From: Thalassotalea agarivorans
Lineage (GTDB): Bacteria > Pseudomonadota > Gammaproteobacteria > Enterobacterales > Alteromonadaceae
Length of the DNA stretch: 64,000 bases
Direction of reading: 5' to 3'
Assembly (NCBI RefSeq): GCF_030295955.1
Contig: NZ_AP027363.1
Coordinates: 1,302,001 to 1,366,000, forward strand
Positions 1 to 7,430 of this stretch are shown here, in pieces. A program made the position numbers and the translations under genes. Under the pieces are notes generated by a model that was given only the letters and a program-made list of their open reading frames with translations, did not search any database and was not told the DNA's origin. The first letter of the stretch is position 1; each line of letters starts with the position of its first letter.

Positions 1-1
1 C

Positions 2-1192
2 AAAGCCGGCTATGTGTTAGATGTTGCCTCTGGCAAGCAATTAAAAGATCAATATATTGTGGTCGACAATGGTAAAATTACTAGCATATCGAGCAATCAA
101 CCAGCATCGTTTGATCAAACTAAGTTAATCGATTTGTCCGACAAATACTTAGTGCCTGGTTTGATGGATATGCATACACATGTGGTACGTAATCTGTCAA
201 AAAACTATTTTGACTCATACTTTCAGTCGCCGCATCGTTCGACTATTGGCGGTGTTGTTAACATCGAGAAAACCTTACTTGCCGGTATAACGACTATTAG
301 AAACGTAGGCGCTTCAGATTATCGTGATGTTGCACTTCGTAATGCAGTTAATGCAGGTGAAATACCTGGTCCTCGCATGTTTGTTTCAGGCCCATCGTTA
401 GGTATTACAGGCGGGCATTGCGATTCCAATGCACTTAATCACACCTTTAACGAAAAATCACAAGGCGTAGCAGATGGCCCGTGGGCAGCGCGTTTAAAAG
501 TTAGACAAAACGTAAAGTATCAAGTTGATGTGATTAAGTTTTGTGCCACCGGCGGTGTATTTTCTAAAGGCACTAAGCTTGGTCAGCGTCAATATACCTT
601 TGAAGAGATGAAAGCCATTGTTGATGAAGCGCATACACATGGCAGAACTGTGGCAGCTCATGCCCACGGAACAGAAGGAATTCAATTTGCTATTAAAGCA
701 GGTGTAGATTCTATAGAGCATGCGAGCTTTTTAGACAAAGAAACCATCAAACTTGCCAAAAAATATGGCACCTACTTGTCGATGGATATCTATAACACCG
801 AATACACGCTAAGCAAGGGTGAGGAAAATGGTGTACCAGAAGAAAACCTTAACAAAGAGCGTAAGGTTGGCGGTATTCAACGGGAAAGCTTTTCTAAGGC
901 GGTTAAGGCAGGCGTTAACATGGTGATGGGAACTGATGCAGGTATTTACCCACATGGAGACAATGCCAAACAGTTGAGCCGCATGACCAAGTTTGGTATG
1001 ACACCATTACAGGCATTGCAAGCAGCCACCATAAACAGCGCAAAATTGTTAAAGCAAGAGAAAACATTGGGTCAAATCAAAGAAGGATTCTTCGCAGATA
1101 TTATTGCTGTTGATGCAAACCCATTGGAACAAATTACGACGCTAGAAAATGTGTCATTTGTGATGAAAGACGGTGTCGTTTACAAGCAGTAG
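2..1192 (+). CDS. Amidohydrolase family protein (5' end outside window)
   Basis: Metal-dependent amidohydrolase of the imidazolonepropionase/Xaa-Pro dipeptidase-like group, probably hydrolysing a peptide or cyclic amide. The reading frame is open to the left edge, so the true start and any signal peptide lie outside; an internal GTG at 14 should not be taken as the start. Counting from that GTG, the TIM-barrel metal ligands are all visible: the MDMHTH motif (H54, H56), a candidate carboxylated lysine in VIKFCATGG (K175), HAHG (H216, H218), IEHASF (H236) and GTDAG (D308). The C-terminal end ADIIAVDANPL is typical of the small beta domain. The substrate cannot be read from sequence. Its 3' end overlaps the next gene by 20 bp, which suggests co-transcription. 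Confidence 0.88.
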   Translation, partial: KAGYVLDVASGKQLKDQYIVVDNGKITSISSNQPASFDQTKLIDLSDKYLVPGLMDMHTHVVRNLSKNYFDSYFQSPHRSTIGGVVNIEKTLLAGITTIRNVGASDYRDVALRNAVNAGEIPGPRMFVSGPSLGITGGHCDSNALNHTFNEKSQGVADGPWAARLKVRQNVKYQVDVIKFCATGGVFSKGTKLGQRQYTFEEMKAIVDEAHTHGRTVAAHAHGTEGIQFAIKAGVDSIEHASFLDKETIKLAKKYGTYLSMDIYNTEYTLSKGEENGVPEENLNKERKVGGIQRESFSKAVKAGVNMVMGTDAGIYPHGDNAKQLSRMTKFGMTPLQALQAATINSAKLLKQEKTLGQIKEGFFADIIAVDANPLEQITTLENVSFVMKDGVVYKQ

Positions 1193-2765
1193 TCCAATTT
1201 TGAACGATATATCAACTCTTCATAAACGTGCGATAGCTGCGTTAAATAAAAAAGACTATGCCGGTTGCCATCACAATGTGATGGCGATTTTGCAGCAAGA
1301 TAAGTACTTTGCTGATGGTTATTTTTTATTAGCGATGATCGCCGCGCAACATCAAAATGCGTTAAAGGCGACGCAGCTTATTGAACAAGCGTTAAAGCTG
1401 TCACCAGACAATACAGAATATATGGCGCAACTTGCGCGCCAATATGTTGTGTTGCATCGCCACATAGACGCTAAATCACTGGTAGACAAGGCGTTGGCAT
1501 TAAATCCAACAAATACGTTAACGCTCGATACTTTGGGTGTGGTATTGAATCAGTTGGGCTTGCATGACGCCGCATTGCCACTGTTTCAACAAGTTGTGTT
1601 AGCGTCACCTGACAATACACAGTTTCAGTTTAATCTTGGTGCAACCTATAAATTTTTAGGTCAGTTTGAACAAGCAAAAGGGGCGTTTGAGCAATGCATT
1701 AAGTTAACACCAGATTTTGCCAAAGCTTATATGTCTTTATCGAGTTTAAGCAGCACAACGTCAACTGTGTTGTCCTTAGACAACTTGGCAAAAATTAACG
1801 CCAAATCAGCTGATGACAAGCTGTATCTTGCACATGCTAAAGCTAGACTGCATGAATCATCTGGCGACTATGCTGGTGCCTACCGCGAACTTTTTGAGGC
1901 TAAACAACATAAGCTTGCATCATTAAACTACAGCTTTGAGGCGGATCAGCACATGTTTGATTCCTTGCATCAGGTTTTTGGTGAAGGGAAGATTAAAGCA
2001 AGCAATATTGAGAATAGCGAAGCCATTTTTATTGTGGGAATGCCTCGCACAGGGACAACATTGTTGGAGCGTATTGTTAGTAATAACCCGCAGGTATGCA
2101 GTGCAGGCGAGTTGCAGTATTTTGGGCAGTTGTTGAAACGCCTTAGCGCAAGTCAGTCGCCCCATGTCATTGACCCACCCACCATTGATGCGGCAAGTCA
2201 TATGTCACTGGATGAATTAGGTCAGGCATACATTGACTCGACACGCGTACTTACTGGTAGTCATGAGCATTTTATCGATAAAATGCCATTAAACGTGCTT
2301 TATGCAGGCTTTATGTTGAACGCATTGCCTAATTCTAAAGTGCTGTGTTTAGCGAGAAATCCGCTTGATACCATTATTAGTAATTACAGGCAGCTATTTG
2401 CGGTGAACTATTCCTATTATAACTATGCCTATTCGCTAGAATCCTGTGCCCGTTATTACATTGAGTTTGTTAAACTAAGTCAGCTTTGGCAACGATTGTT
2501 CCCTGATAATTATTTAACAGTAAACTACGAAGAGTTAGTACAAGATCCCGAGCGTGTATCGCGTCAAATTTATCAATTTTGTGGCTTATCATGGGATCCA
2601 AGCTGTCTGGATATTGCCAGCAATAAACAAGCGGTAGCAACCGCAAGCGCTGTACAAGTGCGCAGCAGTATTACTGATAAAAACATTGGTAATTGGCGCC
2701 GTTACGACGCTGAGCTTGATAAGGTAAAATCCCTATTGGATGAAGCTGGTATCGTATGGCAATAA
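1173..2765 (+). CDS. TPR-repeat sulfotransferase family protein
   Basis: Two-part protein of 530 aa. Residues about 14-190 form at least four tetratricopeptide repeats. The C-terminal part from about 283 is a PAPS-dependent sulfotransferase domain: its 5'-phosphosulfate loop is IVGMPRTGTTLLERI (about 287-301), and a later segment (CLARNPLDTIISNY) resembles the 3'-phosphate-binding loop. The family transfers sulfate to hydroxyl groups of proteins, glycans or small molecules; the acceptor here is unknown. The start is a GTG overlapping the amidohydrolase end, with a weak purine stretch upstream; a TTG at 1200 is an alternative. It ends in a strong hairpin terminator shared with the convergent peptidase gene. 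Confidence 0.85.
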   Translation: MSFTSSSPILNDISTLHKRAIAALNKKDYAGCHHNVMAILQQDKYFADGYFLLAMIAAQHQNALKATQLIEQALKLSPDNTEYMAQLARQYVVLHRHIDAKSLVDKALALNPTNTLTLDTLGVVLNQLGLHDAALPLFQQVVLASPDNTQFQFNLGATYKFLGQFEQAKGAFEQCIKLTPDFAKAYMSLSSLSSTTSTVLSLDNLAKINAKSADDKLYLAHAKARLHESSGDYAGAYRELFEAKQHKLASLNYSFEADQHMFDSLHQVFGEGKIKASNIENSEAIFIVGMPRTGTTLLERIVSNNPQVCSAGELQYFGQLLKRLSASQSPHVIDPPTIDAASHMSLDELGQAYIDSTRVLTGSHEHFIDKMPLNVLYAGFMLNALPNSKVLCLARNPLDTIISNYRQLFAVNYSYYNYAYSLESCARYYIEFVKLSQLWQRLFPDNYLTVNYEELVQDPERVSRQIYQFCGLSWDPSCLDIASNKQAVATASAVQVRSSITDKNIGNWRRYDAELDKVKSLLDEAGIVWQ

Positions 2766-2796
2766 AAAAGGAGAACTGATGTTCTCCTTTTATTTG
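2766..2796. terminator. Bidirectional intrinsic terminator
   Basis: Perfect 11-bp stem (2766-2776 with 2781-2791) and a 4-nt loop, with A-run and T-run flanks. It serves both the rightward sulfotransferase gene and the leftward M2 peptidase gene. Confidence 0.85.
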
Positions 2797-2802
2797 CTTA
2801 TG

Positions 2803-4632
2803 CTAGAAACCGCATTGCTTACCTTGGTTCTTCTCTTTCAACCAAACATGCAATGGCTCAAAATAGTCAATTATCGCCGTTGCGTCCATTTCAGGTTTGC
2901 CTGTCAGGACAACATAGGCATCTTGCCAAGGTTGGCTAGAGCCCATTTCTAATACTTGATTTAATCGCTCACCAGCTGCCTTGTTTCCGTAAATTGAACA
3001 GCGATGGATAGCATCCTTGTCACCAGCAATTTCGCACAGTGCTTTGTGGAATTCAAATTGTTGGATATGTGCTAGGAAATAACGTGTATACGGCGTGTTT
3101 GCAGGCACATGATATTTTGCACCTGGATCAAAAGCGTCTGCGCCACGTGCGATAGGAGCACTTACACCTTGATATTTCTTACGTAATTCCCACCAAGCGT
3201 CATTGTATTGCTCTGGCGTAATTTCACCGTTGAAGACCTTCCAGCGCCATTGGTCAACTAAAAGTCCGAAAGGAATAAAGGCAACTTTATCTAATGCCAT
3301 CTTCATTAGTAGGCCGATGTCTTTAGACTCATCTGGAATTTCGTCAATTAATCCGATTTGTTTTAAATATTTCGGCGTTACAGATAACGCGATTGTGTCA
3401 CCAATAGCTTCGTGGAAGCCGTCGTTTGCACTTCCTTGGAAAGTGACGGGTTGGTGTTTATAGGCGCGTTGGTAGAAGTTGTGACCCAGTTCATGGTGAA
3501 TAGTAGAAAATTCTTCACCTGTCTTTTGGATACACATTTTAATACGAATATCATCTTTGCTATCTAGGTTCCAAGCAGACGCATGACACATGACATCGCG
3601 ATCTTGCGGCTTAACAAACAAACTTCTATCCCAGAAAGTTTGTGGTAGTGGTTCAAAGCCTAGCGACGTAAAGAAAGTTTCCGCCTGTTCAACCATTTTG
3701 ATTTCATCATAGTTGTGTGCAGCGAGTTGTTTTGTGACATCGTAGCCAGGATCAGCATTTTCTGGTGCCACTAAATCATAGATATTACCCCATTGCTGTG
3801 CCCACATATTACCAAGCAGGTGAGCCGGGATAGTGCCATCTTCTGGCATTTTATCTGCGCCATATTGTTCTGACAATTCATCGCGAACATAGCAGTGTAA
3901 ATCGTCATAAAGCGGTTTAACTTGGCCCCAAATACGGTCCAGCTCAGCGGCAAACGCATCGGGATCCATGTCATAGCCACTGCGCCACATTGCGCCTACA
4001 TCAGAAAAGCCTAGGTTTTGGGCACCTTCATTGCCAAGCTCTGTTTGGCGCTCATACAAAGGCTTCATTTGCGGGCTTACTTCGCGCCAACCAGCCCAAA
4101 GCTCAAGTAACTCGTCATAATCGCGAGACGTGGCCATTTTCGCACTCATTTGTGGCAAACTTAATGTTTCGCCCGCTTTTGTGGTATAGCTTCCTTTGCC
4201 GTACATGGCGCCCATTTGTGATTTGATCTGCGCCAATTCTACTGATTTAGCTTCATCTTGAGGAGCAGGCATGACAAGCCCTTGCTTAAACTTATCAAGC
4301 TTTCTGCGCACATCTGCAGGTACGTCTACTTGATTAAACTTTGCCGCTTCTACAGCAAACCTTACATAGGCGTCAGTACTTTTCTTGCTAGCCGCGGCAG
4401 CTAGGGCCGACGTATCATCAGTGATAAAGTTTTGGTAAATCCAAGCCGCTCGCGCACCTTCAAGGTTTAACGCCACAGCTTCTTGCTCTACTTTTTCAAC
4501 GAAAGCAATCGCATCGGCTGCTGTTAATGCTGCTTCGGTTGTTTTAGGTGTATTTGCTTCTTGGTTGCAGCCAGTTACGCCAAAGGCAACTATCGCTGCA
4601 ATGGAAGACATTTTTATTAACTTATTCTTCAT
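2803..4632 (-). CDS. M2 family peptidyl-dipeptidase lipoprotein (ACE-like)
   Basis: Zinc peptidase of the angiotensin-converting-enzyme family (M2), which removes C-terminal dipeptides from oligopeptides. It is 609 aa, the size of a single-domain bacterial ACE. The N-terminus is a lipoprotein signal with lipobox VTGC (Cys22), so it is expected to be membrane-anchored on the periplasmic side. The zinc site is HHELGH (H380, E381, H384), and the third ligand lies in HEAIGD (E408). Alternating F, W and Y residues downstream fit the long helical fold of the family. It is a monocistronic leftward gene with its own terminator. The upstream region borders a large non-coding repeat block and a leftward terminator that insulates it from that block. 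Confidence 0.93.
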   Translation of the reverse strand: MKNKLIKMSSIAAIVAFGVTGCNQEANTPKTTEAALTAADAIAFVEKVEQEAVALNLEGARAAWIYQNFITDDTSALAAAASKKSTDAYVRFAVEAAKFNQVDVPADVRRKLDKFKQGLVMPAPQDEAKSVELAQIKSQMGAMYGKGSYTTKAGETLSLPQMSAKMATSRDYDELLELWAGWREVSPQMKPLYERQTELGNEGAQNLGFSDVGAMWRSGYDMDPDAFAAELDRIWGQVKPLYDDLHCYVRDELSEQYGADKMPEDGTIPAHLLGNMWAQQWGNIYDLVAPENADPGYDVTKQLAAHNYDEIKMVEQAETFFTSLGFEPLPQTFWDRSLFVKPQDRDVMCHASAWNLDSKDDIRIKMCIQKTGEEFSTIHHELGHNFYQRAYKHQPVTFQGSANDGFHEAIGDTIALSVTPKYLKQIGLIDEIPDESKDIGLLMKMALDKVAFIPFGLLVDQWRWKVFNGEITPEQYNDAWWELRKKYQGVSAPIARGADAFDPGAKYHVPANTPYTRYFLAHIQQFEFHKALCEIAGDKDAIHRCSIYGNKAAGERLNQVLEMGSSQPWQDAYVVLTGKPEMDATAIIDYFEPLHVWLKEKNQGKQCGF

Positions 4633-4737
4633 ATACAGGTTAACTCAGTTGTAATAATCGCATTGGAGTATATACCGAAAACCTACGAAGCAACATCCAA
4701 TGATAACGTCGGTTGTTTAACTGAATGAATTTTGGGC

Positions 4738-4767
4738 AAAAAAAAGCTCAGCTATTGGGAGCTGAGC
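4738..4767 (-). terminator. Leftward intrinsic terminator of repeat unit 1
   Basis: Stem 4746-4753 with 4760-4767 (8 bp) and a 6-nt loop; on the minus strand it is followed by eight T. No protein gene lies upstream of it on the minus strand within the repeat block. Confidence 0.75.
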
Positions 4768-4875
4768 CGTAGGAATTATTCCTAACAATCAAGGGAGAGT
4801 ATAACAAAGTCACTATTTCAAAAGGGTGTTTTGAAAAGTTGAAATAAGTATAAGCGCAGATGATGTTTTTTACTG
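4738..4875 (-). ncRNA. Candidate leftward small RNA, cassette 1
   Basis: Inferred, not proven. The roughly 130-nt segment between the conserved word CTTTACACTTTTAAACATTT (minus strand) and the intrinsic terminator is shared in layout with cassettes 2 and 3. The minus strand carries a C-rich word (CTCCC) just before the terminator hairpin. No clear sigma70 promoter pair could be assigned. An attenuator or decayed operon end is the alternative. Confidence 0.28.
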
Positions 4876-5052
4876 TTGGTTAAATGTTTAAAAGTGTAAA
4901 GAGCTTTTGGGGCATGGGGCATGGGGCATGTACGCTTCGCTAAAGTTAAGGGTCGCGTTGCTTCAGGGAACAGGGGGGAAGAGGCATGGGGCATGGAGCA
5001 AGGGGCATGGAGCATGTACGCTTCGCTAAAATTAAGGGTCGCGTTGCTTAAG

Positions 5053-5115
5053 GGGACAAGGAACAGGGAACAGGGAACAAGGGGCATGGAGCGAGGGGCA
5101 AGGAACAAGGGGCAT
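5053..5115 (+). repeat. Heptad array, nine GGRRCAN units in register
   Basis: Sixty-three bases read as nine consecutive 7-mers such as GGGACAA, GGAACAG, GGAACAA, GGGGCAT and GGAGCGA with no slip. The GGAACAN and GGGGCAN forms interleave in one register, which shows they are one degenerate repeat. It is bounded on the left by GCGTTGCTTAAGG and on the right by GTTCGCTTCGC. Confidence 0.85.
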
Positions 5116-5270
5116 GTTCGCTTCGCTAAAATTAAGGTGCGCGTTGCTTAAGGGGACAAGGAACAGAGTTTTTTTTGACACGCAGCACATAGCTCGCAGC
5201 TCACGGCACCCAAAACAGTTATACAATGATAAGGGGTAATTGTTTGCGGTAATGAGTAATCATTTATTTC

Positions 5271-5309
5271 AGGCAAAAAAAAGCTCGGCGAAATGAGGGG
5301 TGCCGAGCT
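5271..5309 (-). terminator. Leftward intrinsic terminator of repeat unit 2
   Basis: Stem 5282-5289 with 5302-5309 and a 12-nt loop; T-run on the minus strand from the A-run at 5275-5282. The loop reads ACCCCTCATTTC on the minus strand. Confidence 0.75.
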
Positions 5310-5412
5310 ATAAAACGGGATTTAACAAAGTTACTTAACAAGCTTCTACTCTCGATAAGTGGTTTTATCTTAGCCCTGTCTCTTGTTATTTACTGTGGGA
5401 GAAATGTTTAAA
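5271..5412 (-). ncRNA. Candidate leftward small RNA, cassette 2
   Basis: Same architecture as cassettes 1 and 3: a conserved TTTACACTTTTAAACATTT word, about 130 nt of AT-rich sequence, then a GC-rich terminator hairpin with a C-rich loop. It is near-identical to cassette 3. The promoter is not identified, so transcription is inferred only from the terminator and conservation. Confidence 0.32.
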
Positions 5413-5426
5413 AGTGTAAAGGTTTT

Positions 5427-5510
5427 GGGGCACGGGGCATGGTGCACGGGGCATGGTGCAAGGGTCATGGTGCAAGGGTCATGGTGCATGATGCAAGGGG
5501 CATGGGGCAT
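5427..5510 (+). repeat. Heptad array, twelve units in register
   Basis: Eighty-four bases made of twelve 7-mers (GGGGCAC, GGGGCAT, GGTGCAC, GGTGCAA, GGGTCAT, GATGCAA and repeats of these), starting right after TTTT and stopping exactly at GTACGCTTCG. Confidence 0.88.
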
Positions 5511-5760
5511 GTACGCTTCGCTATAGTTAAGGGTCGCGTTGCTTAAGGGAACAGGGAACAAGGGGCATGGAGCGAGGGGCAAGGAACAAGGGGCATGTTC
5601 GCTTCGCTAAAATTAAGGTGCGCGTTGCTTAAGGGAACAGGGACAAAGGGACTGGACATTTTTTTAGCTCGCAGCACGAAGCCCGTAGCTCACAGCACCC
5701 AAAAACAGCTATCCAATGATAAGGGATAGTTGTTTGTGGTAATGGATGGTCATATATTTC

Positions 5761-5799
5761 AGGCAAAAAAAAGCTCGGCGAAATGAGGGGTGCCGAGCT
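5761..5799 (-). terminator. Leftward intrinsic terminator of repeat unit 3
   Basis: Same hairpin as in unit 2: stem arms 5772-5779 and 5792-5799, identical loop, T-run on the minus strand. Confidence 0.75.
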
Positions 5800-5902
5800 A
5801 TAAACGGGATTTAACAAAGTTACTTAACAAGCTTCTACTCTCGATAAGTGGTTTAATCTTAGCTCTGTCTCTTGTTATTTACTGTGGAAGAAATGTTTAA
5901 AA
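5761..5902 (-). ncRNA. Candidate leftward small RNA, cassette 3
   Basis: Near-identical to cassette 2, differing at about five positions over 165 bp. The G-rich heptad array with five GGGG tracts sits directly upstream on the minus-strand reading. Expression is inferred from the terminator and conservation only. Confidence 0.32.
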
Positions 5903-5915
5903 GTGTAAAAGTTTT

Positions 5916-5947
5916 GGGGCATGGGGCAAGGGGCATGGGGCAAGGGG
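5916..5947 (+). other. Canonical G-quadruplex motif, five GGGG tracts
   Basis: Five GGGG tracts at 5916, 5923, 5930, 5937 and 5944, each separated by a 3-nt CAT or CAA loop. This satisfies the usual four-tract short-loop rule with one tract to spare. It is formed by five GGGGCAW heptads. Confidence 0.8.
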
Positions 5948-6157
5948 CATGTACGCTTCGCTATAGTTAAGGGTCGCGTTGCTTAAAGGGACAAGGAACA
6001 GAGGATTTCTGTTAACACGCAGCACAAAGCCCGAAGCTCACAGCATGATAAAGGAATTTGTTTTTCTTTTAACTCGTAGCCCTAAGCCCACCTCAGCTAC
6101 CATTAGTTGTTAATATCGGGTAAACTTTCGCCATCATTTCTTCATGCTTAAGTACTT

Positions 6158-7225
6158 ATGCATTCTCAAGACGTTATTGAACGACTTTCTTCATCACACG
6201 ACTTTTTAGCTTTAACGCGCCAGTATCCAGATTTTCTTCCCGAAGCGCAGTTTGTTATTTCTCCCAATGGACACGACATCAATGTAGTCGTAACCGATAC
6301 CGGCATTATTAGTTTCGATCCAGTAACCAAACATGTTGATAACCAAAGTGCAAAAGATATCGTGTTATCGTGCGCTGTACATGGCAATGAAACAGCGCCG
6401 ATCGAAATTTGTGATGCGCTTATTAAATCACTCTTTAAAGGTGAACTTGATTTATCGCATCGCACGTTGTTTTTATTCGGCAATCCTGATGCCATCAATA
6501 ATGGCACGCGTTTTATCGAAGAGAATATGAATCGTTTATTTATGGGGGCTCACAGTAAAGCACCAGGACTTGTGAATAAGGAAAGAAAGCGTGCGAAGCA
6601 GTTGGAAGATGTTGTAACGCAGTTTTTTGAGCAAGGTAGCAATAACCATAATATTCATTACGACTTGCATACAGCGATTAGAGGTTCGTACCACCAGAAG
6701 TTTGCGGTATATCCTTTACTGCACGGCGATAAAACCTGGCAAAAATCCCAATTTGAGTTTTTGCTGGCTTGTGGCATCGACACGGTGTTGTTATCGGAAT
6801 CTACCACAACAACATTTTCCTATTTTTCATCAACAACGTTTGATGCAGATGCCTTTACCATTGAGTTGGGCAAAGTAAAGCCATTTGGAGAAAACAAACA
6901 GTCGGATTTCGAACAAGCGCACAATACGCTTGCACGCCTTATTAGCGGCGCCGATATGCAGCTTAAACCGTACGATGCGAGTCAGTTTAATATCTTTACC
7001 ATCCATCAAACGATTAACCGTCACCATGAAGCATTTTCACTAAGTTTTGACGATGATGTGAAAAACTTTACGCCATTTGCTAAAGGCGACTTGTTGGCAA
7101 CCGATGGTGACGTAAAACATGTTGCTCAGCAAGATGGCGAAGCCATTATATTTCCCAATGCCAATGTCGCGATAGGACAACGAGCATTATTAACGGTTGT
7201 TAAGACCGATATCGAGCCAGTATAA
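6158..7225 (+). CDS. astE: Succinylglutamate desuccinylase
   Basis: Last enzyme of the arginine succinyltransferase (AST) pathway; it hydrolyses N-succinylglutamate to succinate and glutamate in the cytoplasm. At 355 aa it fits the AstE/aspartoacylase (M14-like zinc) family. The zinc-site motif AVHGNETAP (H75, E78), NMNRLF, the later HYDLHTAIRG with the third zinc histidine, and FTIELGK with the likely catalytic glutamate are all present. No other ast gene is nearby, so it is encoded apart from the rest of the pathway. The start ATG follows the repeat block by about 70 bp. A weak hairpin lies downstream. Confidence 0.9.
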   Translation: MHSQDVIERLSSSHDFLALTRQYPDFLPEAQFVISPNGHDINVVVTDTGIISFDPVTKHVDNQSAKDIVLSCAVHGNETAPIEICDALIKSLFKGELDLSHRTLFLFGNPDAINNGTRFIEENMNRLFMGAHSKAPGLVNKERKRAKQLEDVVTQFFEQGSNNHNIHYDLHTAIRGSYHQKFAVYPLLHGDKTWQKSQFEFLLACGIDTVLLSESTTTTFSYFSSTTFDADAFTIELGKVKPFGENKQSDFEQAHNTLARLISGADMQLKPYDASQFNIFTIHQTINRHHEAFSLSFDDDVKNFTPFAKGDLLATDGDVKHVAQQDGEAIIFPNANVAIGQRALLTVVKTDIEPV

Positions 7226-7261
7226 AGAACCTCATCTTCAAAATTGGCGTTGTAGCAACTC

Positions 7262-7285
7262 GTGTAAACATACGTTTGCACTTTT
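7262..7285 (+). terminator. Weak hairpin: possible astE terminator or operator
   Basis: GTGTAAACATACGTTTGCAC has 8-nt arms with one G-U wobble around a 4-nt loop, followed by TTTT. It may end astE transcription; as a DNA palindrome it could equally be an operator for the downstream bkd operon. Confidence 0.35.
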
Positions 7286-7430
7286 AAGAAGGCATACGGC
7301 GCCATTTTCTTGTCTTCATTTCCCCCCACCGTTATTGTGCTCGCAGTAGGTTGTTAGCTAGCTATACTTGTAAAAATAAAACCATTAATTAGCTGCAATA
7401 ACCGCTTTACTAACAATTAAAGAGTTTGTT

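Larger units (their letters stand above)
4738..5270. repeat. Large direct repeat unit 1 (heptad-array element)
   Basis: First of three related tandem units. In plus-strand order it has: a leftward terminator; a conserved AT-rich leader with the word TTTAAAAGTGTAAAG; heptad arrays of the form GGRRCAN (4909-4929 and 5053-5115, the latter nine units in perfect 7-bp register); copies of the boundary words GTACGCTTCGCTA and GCGTTGCTTAAG; and a second heptad array CGCAGCA-like (5181-5208). It is the most diverged of the three over the terminator-leader part. It contains no credible gene: the open frames seen here arise because the heptads lack stop codons. Confidence 0.8.
5271..5760. repeat. Large direct repeat unit 2
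   Basis: Exactly 490 bp from its start to the start of unit 3. Its first 165 bp are nearly identical to unit 3, with about five differences by eye. It contains a 12-unit heptad array (5427-5510) ending precisely at GTACGCTTCG, further heptads around 5546-5595, two copies of the GCGTTGCTTAAG boundary, and a second-family heptad array at 5670-5697. No gene is supported. Confidence 0.85.
5761..6090. repeat. Large direct repeat unit 3 (shortened)
   Basis: Third unit, truncated in its middle relative to units 1 and 2. It keeps the terminator, the conserved leader, one heptad array (5916-5950), one boundary pair, and second-family heptads at 6018-6045 with a decayed pair at 6074-6087. The astE gene starts shortly after it at 6158. 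Confidence 0.8.

Noticed and set aside
5427-5510. G-quadruplex motif in the 12-unit array
   Set aside because: Tracts are interrupted by GGTGCA and GGGTCA units, leaving 10-nt loops between GGGG tracts; only the 5916-5947 array meets the usual rule.
4818-5817. Minus-strand open frames rich in APCSLFPVPLSNA-type repeats
   Set aside because: They follow from the stop-free heptad repeats in several frames, begin inside repeats, have no ribosome-binding site and are mutually overlapping. Not genes.
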